Made by a program: the position numbers and the translations under genes. Below the pieces are notes generated by a model that was given only the letters and a program-made list of their open reading frames with translations, was not told the DNA's origin and did not search any database. A stretch of DNA of 64,000 nucleotides from Plectrocnemia conspersa (lineage: Eukaryota; Arthropoda; Insecta; Trichoptera; Polycentropodidae): NCBI GenBank assembly GCA_009617715.1, contig VTFK01000534.1, positions 124,001-188,000 of the forward strand, written 5' to 3'. The first letter of the stretch is position 1. The number at the start of each line of letters is the position of its first letter. This document shows, in pieces, positions 25,501 to 37,500 of the stretch.

Positions 25501-28500
25501 CCATGTGTTCTGAGGCGAAGATAAGTACAAATATATTATAATAAGCTTACCTATGTGAGGATCTATTGTACATTTCAGAAATTATGTTCTGTGTAATATA
25601 TTAAGATTAATCTACGGTAAAAATATAATTCAATACAAACCTTGATACTTGAGAAGCTTTGGTTAGTCGGGTTAGTGATAGGAAAGTGTACTAATTTAGC
25701 CGGGATCAACGGTTTTAAATGCCAACCTGACCTGATGAGAGATAGCATTGACTTCTTGAAAAATATTATTGAAGACGGCTATCAAAAGATTGATGAGCAG
25801 AATGTTGGCGACCAGGAGATACATGGACATCGCGATCGGAGTGATCCACCGTCCTGTCTCGCATATCTCTAATCCGGGGTCCGTCCCGCAAACGGGATCA
25901 ATATCGTCCGCAAACACTTCTCCGTACAACATAAAGTAAGGCTGGTAAAAGATCTGTTGCGAAACAAAATAAAATATCAAATCTACTGGCTGTAAATACA
26001 CTTACCGAGCTCCGGTTCGAACTTTACAAACATTCAAAAATACAAAAAAGTAGATAAAGAGAGAATAAAAAGACAGGGGGCGTCGCAGTGGCGAGAATTG
26101 CCGACCTGGTGGGATATGCTGTTGACCTCGTTGAATATATTGTTGAAGACGGCTATGAGCAAGTTGACCAATAATATATTTGCGACCAGGAGATACGTGG
26201 ACATGACAAGCGGCGGTACCCAGCCACCGGCTTTGCACGTCGGAAGGCCGGGCATGTCCCCGCACTCTGCTTGCATTTGGTCTGCAAATACCTCTCCGTA
26301 AAGCATGAAGTATGGCTGAAAAAATACCTGACCGCGCCCAAAAATTTACATCTTTTCATATAATACTTCCATAATGAGGTCAATCGTGTTGAGATATCAC
26401 ATATAGTTTACGACAAAGTGAACGGCGAAATCTTATCACTGAAGTATCAGGCATGATAAAATTATATTTAATTAGTAAAAAATAAAAAACTAGATTGCTA
26501 GAAAAATATGTGTGTATTATAATTAATATCCTTATTAATACATAGTATATAACACCTCCTGTATGTCTGGAATTAAAATCACATCTAATCATATTATAAT
26601 CGTCAATATATAATTATTAATATGTGTTCCCATGTGAAATTAATTTATTTAGCTGCTATATATTGTATTATATTTTGTGTTGATAGCTTTGTGCATATCT
26701 TTTAAATATGAAACAATTTCGATCCATCGAATTATAATCAAAATTTAAATTTAAGTTTTTATGTGCTCTGCGACAAATTACACAATTATCTATTTTAATA
26801 CATTGTTTTGCGAAATGCCTTCTGATCCATATTTTATACATTTTTTGTTATTTCGTTCCCTAGCTTTGTAATTATATCCATAGCAGTTATAATAACGATA
26901 TATAACTATATATTCGTGTACTTTGCACTTACCACATTCGATATTTAATTTTCCTACGTGCATTGCTTTTAAACGTTGTAACGTATTCTTCTATTATACA
27001 ATTGCATCATATTTATTAAATTTGTTTTTTTTTCATATATTTTACTTACAAATAACATTTGTTTTAGTATATGTATGTATTTTGTATTATTATATACTTT
27101 TTTATCTGATCATTTTTTAGTTCTTTTGAATTTCAAATTATTTTTTTTAATTTCCTACTTCTATGTTATATTTATCTCCTAATTTTGTTACTGCCTCATA
27201 TGATATTTTTGATGCATCCTCTTTAGACTTATAAGTTATATTTAAACTACCTCTATTTATGGGTCTTATATTCTGAATGTCAACTTCCAATTCTGTTGGT
27301 CTTTTGAAACTTTTGCAATCAATTTTGTTTTTATATACATTTTGAATAGTTTTAAGTATAATACTTGCTTTTTTTTTACCACACCAAAAAAAATATCTTC
27401 CTTGTCGTTTTTTTAATATTGTTATTGCTTAAATTGAAATTGTATTATATTAATTTAAGATATTTTTTGACTTCAATTATCGTCTCAATTATTGAAAAAT
27501 CTTTTCCAATTTTAGTTCTTCCCTCATAATTGTTAGTTTTTAAAGTCTCTGTTATATGTATAAATATTTTATCAACAGCATTATTGATTATATTTTTTTC
27601 TCCTTTGATAATACGTTTCCACTTGATATTATATCATTGTTTTGTATTTTTAATTCATTTTTGGTATAATTGTATATTTCTTAGGATCAACCACACTAAA
27701 AGCTTTGTTTAGTTTTCAAGTAGTTCCTGCTATTACGCCATCTGTTTAGAACTCGTAGCAACAGTTGCTCTTATTTGCTTCTTTTTAATCGATAATTCAA
27801 TAGCCAAAACACACGTTACTAAAACATACCCCATAAAATGCGCTTTAAAAATATAACAATAACATAAGCACGATACAATGACATTTTCTTTAAATATTTT
27901 TTATTAGCCTAATATAATCGAATACGCTGCTAATTGTAAGAAACTATTGCGATAACACTATAGAAGAATATTTTTGCCACAAAGATAGGATTTTATTTTT
28001 AATTTAACCTAACAGGGAAAGCTGTATCAGAGTATAAATAGTGTTAATTTATTGTTCTGGGCAAAAATAATTTAATATTTAAATTAAGACTTTTTCTTTA
28101 AACTGTATAAGCCTGATAGCTCAGTTTTATGTATATTCTCTTTGCTTTGTCAAAAACCATATTTTTTATCGAACATGTTGTATTTTATACCTCTCTGATA
28201 AGTTTCCAATTTGCTTTTTTTGATGAGGATACAAAATAGCTTGTCGGCAAACACCAAACGACATCAACACCACGAGCAATAACACTACAAAGTAGATCAT
28301 GTTTTTAACCATTTTTCCCATCATAGTGACGAGTGGACCTAAAAAATGTTTGTTAATATTATTTATTATTTTAATACAATATATTTAATAAATAATCAAA
28401 AATTAAAAAAAAGGAGAAAAGCACAGCTTCTCAGAAGCTGTTAAGAACTGCCTTCCAAGAAAAAAGAGAGGCTTGCTTGAGTCATCCAAATCATAAAAGA

Positions 28501-31500
28501 TTTGCTTCTGAGAAATGATTGTGATTGTACTAAAATATACAAACCTAAATATTTATTTACTCCTAATATATTTAAGATCCGAAGATACCAATAAATGGAA
28601 TCTACGCAGTAAATCACTCTGCCTATATCATGAGTCGCAGGTCGCAATCGTAGAGATAATCCGATAAGAAAGAATATTATTAACGCAGCATCACAAGGGT
28701 TCCACATATTCCAAGCCCAAACAGAAAATTTATGACTGTAAATTGAAAAAAAAATTTGAAACAGTTTTTATTATATAAAAATTTTTAAATATTCTCATTA
28801 CCTTATAGCTACTGGTTCGGAACATACGATTTCCCTAATTTTTTCACAACCCAATGTCGTAATATAAGCGATAGAATACAACTCCTGCCATGATGGAGTG
28901 TAGTCCATCTCCACCAAAACTGTATAAGAAAATAATACGAGGAAGAAGATATATGCCAGCTGAAAGACAAGATAAAATATTTTTTTATGGAATAATTTAA
29001 AATAATCATATATTAACTTACAGAATCTGCCCAAAATTTGGTAATGGGTGCTGTGAAGAATTCGTACAGCTTTTTCTTTAATCTTAACGGACGATTTTGT
29101 TTAACTTCATAATAATCCAACGTCGGTGGAGTTTGCAATAGATCTAAGCCGACTTTTCCATTCTCTTGCACTCGAGTCTCATATTCAGCTCCGATTAATG
29201 CCTGAATACAAAATTAAAGTTAAATATAATAAACAAATATGTATATATACATATTAATATGACAGACTGACACAGAAAAACATGTGCAATTCTGTGCATA
29301 ACGAATACAACACAAAAGTGAAATAAGAACATAAAAAATATTAAGTTAGGTTTTATCGAATGAATAATATTAAATTTAAGCTTAAATTTTTTTAACGACT
29401 ACAAGATATTAGCTTCAATATATGAATATATTTATAAAATACTAAATGGATTAGGTTTTAAGTTGTCCTACAAACTTTTATTTTTAAATCTAGCTTTTAA
29501 ATAATTTATATATGTTGTAGTAAATAAGTAATTAAAAATTTTGACATGCAGTTTGTTATTCTGCCAAAATTTAATAATTTTGTAAGTAAATTTTAAAATA
29601 GTAGCGAAACATAGCACTTAATGAGATATATAAAATAATAATAAAAATGTGTTTTAATAATAGTATTGTATTATATAAGTGAAGGATGGAAATTGTTTAG
29701 AGTCTAAGTGCCAAAAGTTATTAGATATTTAAATAATATTATTCTAAAATGTAATAAATAATAATATATTAGCTTATATTATACAAGGTATCACGTCTGT
29801 GTGATCCTAATACAATATAAGTTATATTGTATTAGGATCACACAGACGTGATCTGAGATAAATAATTTTATTTATTCTGCCTCTTTCCGCTTGCTGCGTA
29901 AAATTAGCATTTGATTATAAGCGCGTAGCGCGAAAAAGTCGCCAGCAGGTCTAGATGTTCTCCGAGTATGTGTAAAAGGATTTGCAAAAATTCAAACACA
30001 CATAAACTCTTCAATTAATTCTCAACTTTGATTCATCTAGATTGCATACCACCGCCTAATTTACATATGTGTATTAATATACATAAGTACTTGTGTAATA
30101 AAATGTATACCACAAACATTCATTAACCTGTCTCACAGGCTAATAAAAAAATCAAACTTGGACCCAAAAAACAAAAAAATATGTCTTTATTGCCAGTATA
30201 ATATATTTATGAAAATCTCAGAATTGATTATCAAAAAATGACACTTAAACACCATAGGATATACTTAGTATGATGTATAATTTCGGTTTGTGTGTAATTC
30301 ATGCATAGCAGAGAATAAAAAATGTTTTTAAAAGTTGTAAAGTGTAGATAGTACAAAATGTAAATAAAATTAATAAGTATTGAATCATAAATATTAGACG
30401 GTAGTCAAAATATAACGATTCATGTGTTATCTTTTGACGGCCGACAAAACGTATACAAATACAATGTTAAGAACGTATAACAAAGTGCACAACGCTGGAC
30501 CATAATGGTACCTTTGTGCTCTGTTGATCTGAAGCTTTTGAACGCAGAGAAATTGATTTTCTTCTACCTCCCACCTAATTTTGTATATATGACGTTAGCA
30601 CTTAACATGATATGAATCAATCGGATAAACGTAGCAAACCTCAGCGTCTGGATTGTAATTTTTGTTGTCGCCTTCGTCCCCTTCTTCTAGACTTTCGTTT
30701 TCTAAATGCTCTTCTTCCGTCTGAGGCATGAGTTGCAACTCTTCTTTGGATTTAAACTCTAATTTAATTATATAAGGTGGACACAGTAAGCCTAGGATAA
30801 CCTGCAATTTTAACGGACGATTATGAATGTTTTATTTAATTAGTCGATCGATTGCATTACCTTTAAGTTTGTGTTTTTACGGGTACGTAAGCCGCCCATC
30901 CATAGATCTGCTAGGATAATTTGTGAGCATGGATGAGCAAGTAACGCTCGATGGTTTGCTGCTACAGCTAAACTGAGACAAGTTTGACCCGACCAATTTT
31001 GCAGTTCGCACGTCAGTAACTGTTGAGCTTGGTCGTCATCTTGACGATAGCAGAAGTCCAATAACTCTAATGCTAAAAATGTAATAAGTCATATTATACA
31101 TGTGTTATATTTACTTATTTGATCATATTATTATAAAATAAAATTGGCAATAGCATTGTTAGTTTCTAATCTTAAAACCACACTATTTTTAAAAGTTTTT
31201 CATAAAATGTTACATTTAAGAGTTACACACATATTTTTTTAAGAATTTATTCATGTAATTCCTCATAAGTAACAAATTCTGTATTCTGAATTTAAATCTA
31301 GTATCTATAATCGATTTTCTCAGTAGATTTTTTTTTGTTTACCATTATTAGTTCATATTTTGATAGAAAAGTTATAGGCAAAATTTTAGTTTTCATATAC
31401 TATATGTACATATGTTTTTTGTGTTAGCATTGAAAGGCAAATTCAACTTTTTTTGTAGCACTATTTTGAATAACCTAAAGTGAATTTAATTAAAATTTAC

Positions 31501-34500
31501 TTGTAAATCCCCAAACGCTAGACATATATGTTACAGTTAGATGATTATGACTAGTTTTATATCATAATATATTTTGAAATCTATATAAAATTTTTGCCAT
31601 TGGTAATTTTCATTTTATTATATAATCAATACATTTATAAAAATATAAATTTTTATTTAAAAGTAGATATAAGTATTGTATAATATCATTTTTTGTAATT
31701 AGAGAATTATTTATAGAGACTGTGATATCACAATTATCATTAATGTCATATATATATAGTTTTTCTTTATTAATTTGTTTAATCTCATCCATTCGCTAAT
31801 AAGGATCAAAGCACTTTGCATGTTTCTTTGCATATCTTTGTATGTTTTAGAGTTATATATTAGCACTGTATTATTAGTATAAATTGAAATTACTACATAA
31901 CTCAACCGAAATATTTAATATAGATACATGCGATTATAAAAACGACTATAACAAAAAACTGTAATTTTACATATATGTTATCTTATCTTTACTGCTCTAC
32001 AGTTTCATTAGTAAAGTTACCTTTAGTCTCGAATTCTTTTCCATAGTTCCTCAACTCCTCATAAATTTCAGTTTCGAGATCGTCTTCGGCGGCTTCGTGA
32101 GCCATAGCTTTGTATAGTTTACAAGCAGCTAATGCTTTAGCTAGAGCTTCTTCTCCGTGTGTCCACATGAGTAGTGCCATCTGGTGGCGTTTAGTTAGAA
32201 CAGCCCACATCTAAAAAATATTGTATAATGTTAGTTACTTTATTCAGATTTGAAATTATCAAAAAATTCTTACCAATAATTCGTTAAAAGGATAGTCGAA
32301 TAGGGCCATTTCTTTGGTAACAGGCATAAACCCTGTGACTAGACTTAAAGGATTTCCACTACAATGTCTGACAAAAGACGCCGAATTTCGATGAACGTTT
32401 GAATTCTTATTCATAACTTTTGCGTATATAGGTCGAAATTTTCTTCTTGTATAATAAGCTCTGTAAAAATATAAATATTATAATAGCCGGTTAACAGAAG
32501 ATAATTTGATAATTAAAGCAGAGACGTAATTTCAGTATTATTATAAATGATTGAAATACCTGTAAGCACCTCCCATGAGTTTATTAATAACCAGTCCGAC
32601 GTCATGCAGAGTGTATTGATATCCTCTGGGAATGTGCGGTCTCAAATCTCTCAAAATATGGCCTAAAGTATTGCTGGGTCCCTGTCGCGTATTGTACAAC
32701 TCTTCTAAGCGCGGAATCGTCAAGAACTTCCTCATGGACACTCCGTTCTCCAGCAGCAGTTTCACAAAGTCTATGCGGTCGTGCTCGAGAGCCTGCATCA
32801 TGGCCTCGTCCAGAGCTCCGATCGGCCATTCTTGGCCGTAGACGAAGATTTCCGACCTGGCGATGTCGACTCTGTTCCACGTGAGCGCCAAGGACAGCTG
32901 TTCCATGGGCGATAGATGCTGAGATCGGAAAAGTGCCGTTAGAATAGTTTGATCCAACTCCTGGATGCCTCCTTCTCCTCTATCTTGAATACGGAAAACT
33001 GTGATCTGAAAATAAGCGAGTTTATTTAATACTTCTCCAGATATGACGTTGTCAGAAGTTTGGCACAATTATAGGGATTAACTTGTGGGGGTTCTTATTC
33101 TTGAAACTCACGCAGTAATTACTGTAACGAAGGTTAATAATAAGGATGAATTAGACAATAGAATGTAAAGGATAGGACCACACAAAAGCCCTCGTTACAT
33201 CACAAATTTTGTACTAACAAAATAAGCCTTCTGTCCCGAAGGTCCGAACAGATTGAAGGGTAGCCATCTAGCAGTAGCTTACAATAAGCGACGTATTTGC
33301 AACTATACTTGCACTTGTCAAAATGTGCTCCCTTTTCACATATTTGGACCGCTTTGAGAGACGACTATAGAAAAGAGGTTCAGGTTCAACAAAATAGTGC
33401 TGTAGGCAGGACCGGCTCTGAGCATATGCAACATATTCACTTGTATAAGGCCCCGCGCGCTTAAAGTAAAAGTTTAATAAAAACAGACGTTAATATTATT
33501 TTTATCTTGAAATTACAATTCATATTGCGATATCACATGTTCATAAAAATCATGATGAAATCAAAATTGTTCGAATTCTGGGGTCGATTTTGCCTTTCTC
33601 AGATTTTGTGTATCTTTGTAAAATTTGTATATCTAGACAGAGCCGGTTTCGCGTTCCACCAAAACTCAATCTCCAATTTGCGGGGGGGGGGGTGGCTCTT
33701 GGAACCCTTTGTGTAAAATAAATAAGGACTAGTACAACTTGAATGTGTCATTTATGTGAATTATTCCTACCCGTTTGTCTTCGTTGCAATAAATCAAGAA
33801 AATATACAAAAAACTATGGCCTATTAAGATTCACATGTTCGATCCAATGTTTTCTCCTGACAGTACTTTTCAGAAATAATAGGAATTTCAAATTTCAGCA
33901 CACATTGATTGTTAGCAGTAATTCGAAAACTGTCGAGCACTTTTTAATTTGGCAATATTTTTACTTAAGAATAAATTTATTAAAATTCAATAATATATTT
34001 TTTTTAGTCGATATATAATATGTAGTGTTAAAATGTTTCACTTTGATATTAGAAATTACAGACGATATTTTGCAGTTGTGTAGTTTAGTTACTTATGATG
34101 TATATTCCATTAATTTAGTTGTGATTTTTAAGAATCAAAATGTCGAACTACTTATATTGAAATTATTTGAAATTTTGTGTGACCTTATAAAATATGGTAC
34201 TTTTTTACCTTTATTTTTGCTAATGTATAATTGTATGTTCAAATATCTAATTAAAATTCTTATAACTTTCTATATATTTGTTGTGAAGCACTGGTATATT
34301 TCAATACAAAATCAAAGCCATAAACCAATATTTTGACTGAAATTGAGACAAATTGATACTAGAAACATTTTGTGTCAATTTTATGGTAGTATATGAGCTT
34401 TAAATTAGCTGAACGCCTATTAACCAATTTGTCAAACATATCAATACATTAATAAATAAAAATAAATATTTCATTTATAAGCTAGAAATTTGTGTCAAGT

Positions 34501-37500
34501 GACGCACTTTTGTTTGTCTTTACAAGAATGAAGCAAATGAATCTATTGAGGAAAATTTGCACCTCACAACTCATATTGGGTCTTTGTGGAAGTGTTAATG
34601 GGAATACAAACGAGACGGGTATGATTCATAATTTATAGAATTCAGAAATATTTGATGTTATAAAAGTATTTTTTTTTAGTTAATACAACAAATGTTGATT
34701 ATAAATCTAATGGTGAATGTTGTAAGCATTTGATCATTGACGAATCAAATGAGGACGTTTGGGGATATACTGTTGCAAAATTCATTAAAGTATTATTCAG
34801 AGACTTTGAGTATACCGAAGTTCATACTTTGGTCGATAATCATGAGCCATTATTAAGTTTCTTCTTGAAGCATCTCAATAATGATTACAACATTACTTGG
34901 TCTAATCGGTTGATTCTAAGGTAAGGCATTAAATTTATATAATTAAATTTTGCCACAGAGATTTGTATGTATTAAAAATTACAAGCTGATTTTAAATATG
35001 TTTATCTTCGATTTTCGATAATTAATATACTTAAGCAACGCGTTCAATGAAACTTTTCATACTGGTTTCGGCGAGGATACGTATTATTATTTTATGGTTT
35101 TATTGAAATGTAATTTTATTTTATATTTACAAATTTTTCTTTGCTTTCTGTTGAGTTTTACCTATCAAACTTTTGCCAAAAATGTCTTTCGGCAACCTCA
35201 GGAGATTAACTAGAGTGCACATTATTTATCTTTGCATAAATAATATACTCTACGCGTTTCTATACTATTAGTTTTTATTATCAAATAACACAGTATAACT
35301 TGTAATATCATAAAAATGAATCTTTATCGGGTTTTTATAGAAAAAAATAAAGACTGACGCAAATTCGGTAGCAAAATGAAAAAGAAAGAATTTATTTGCC
35401 CCGCAATACTTTGGTATTATATAATGCGTTATTAAAAGTAAATTTAGTAGTTTTTCTAATAAAAAACTCGATATTTTTAATATGTGCAGTAGTTTAAAAC
35501 GTTAACATACAATACAGCATTTAATTATTATTTAAATTAAATTATCTCTATGAATAATCAAAGCTACAAAATGGAAATTATTATTTAAATTAGAAAGAGA
35601 GATTTATGTGCATAAAAATTGATATACTAATTAGTATATTTTAAATTTAGTAAGCTTCACATAATATATTATTATTTATTACTTTGAATGTCCAGTTTAT
35701 AGCTTAAACAATAACAATGTTTTTTTCAATCGATCTTGGTTTTTTCAACCGATGTGTCCTCAAAAACCATTATACTATAAATAAAAAACAGTACAAAAAT
35801 ATTTCTTTAATATTTACATTTATATTTAAGAATTTTTATCTAGGGTAAAGAGTTTATTATTAATTTAGCCTTTATTAGCCGCCATTTTAAAACAGGATGG
35901 TGGGTCAAACTGGTAACGAACTCAATTGTGATATTTGTAAGCTTAATTATTAAGTTTCATATAGATATGATTAAAACTACGACAGGAATAAAATAATGTT
36001 TTTAATAACCGTTATATTCCATATATTTATTGTTATCGTCCTTTTGAAAAAAATAGACGTTGAAGCTGGCTATTGAACTGAATATGAATTTGAAATAAGA
36101 TTTAACGAGATTTGTTGGACATAATATCTGCCGTAGAATCTGGAAAGTTCACAGACTGCAATTCACTGACAGAAAGTTCACCGATTCTGTAGTTGATTGC
36201 GGATGATTTATTTATTAAAAATCATGAAACATCAGTTTTCGTGTTTAATTTCTTAGTTTGACATTTTTCTGTCAAATACATGTGAAATTTATCTTTTTAT
36301 TATTTTCGTAACTATTGATCCAATTTCCAATTTTATTTACTAAAAATTTTGACAAAACGAAAAATAACTAAAAAGAGAGAAGTTTAAAAAACAATTTGGC
36401 TTTATGTTTAAAAAATATTAGAACTCCTCAAAACTTTTATATGATCTTCTTTTATCTATTTAATGTTTTCGCGTATTATTTAGTTTCTTCGTATACCAAT
36501 TATACACACATGTGTTGCTTGGTAATTCATTACTATTATTATTTTATTACAACATTCACGTAATCACATATTTATCAAATCCGATTTTTTTATTCAATTA
36601 TCTATATATGCCGATGTGTTCTATTATCATTAATAAAGAACTACAATATGGTTTCACAATATTGTATATTTAATTATTGTACACTTGTATATTACAGTTA
36701 TTGTTCATTGCATTATCATGAGGGAATATTAAAGCTTAGATTTTGACAAACGATTCGATAAATCAAATCTGCTTAAACAATAAAAACATAAAAGGAGAAT
36801 AATTTATAGACTTATGTATTTAAAATAACGGTGTAAAAAAATTAAAGTGATATTAAAAACAATTAATTGATCAGCGATGAAACGCCCAAAGCCCTTATTT
36901 TATTGCTCCATTTTAAATTTCGATGAATTTGTTATATTATTTGAAATATTAAAAAGATAAATTTCATTGTTTTTTATAAATAAATCATCGATGATCTGTC
37001 GATGAGCTTTCCGTTCGACGAATTGCGGGGTCGGTGAATTTTCCATTCGACAAAATAGTTTAAAAAAAAACATCTCAAAGAAATAAGTAAAAAATAGAAA
37101 ATAAAAAAATAAATATTTCAAAAACTTTTAAATATCTTGGCGAATTATTTTATCCAAATGGCGGATATTAAAACATAAAATCTTGCAACTCTGTATAAAA
37201 ATTTCTTAGAAAAAAATAGAGAGGTAAAAATCGTTTTAAAGTAAAAAATATATTAAGCAAATAATTTTTTTCTTACATTTTATTTTTGATTTATGTGGGA
37301 TGTAATGTAATTTGAGGATATGATAATTGCCGTAGTATTAATCACCTCGACATGAAACTTGTTCTAAAATAGTTGTAATAAATATCTCGGTTGAGTTCAT
37401 TATTAGCAAAATCATTTTTATATTAAAATTTTACATACGAATCTTCTCTGTGGCGATAATCTTGTAGGTACACTTTAATCGATGTATGTATTTATACCAT

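Noticed and set aside
26395..28190. Small extra exon joining Trpm exon 28,191-28,338 (phase 2) to the phase-0 pore exons
   Set aside because: Several AG...GT pairs of suitable length exist (e.g. near 26,550 and 27,830), but none encodes the expected SW-x-L-x-KD segment. That segment appears within exon 28,191-28,338 itself if the T7 run is one base off.
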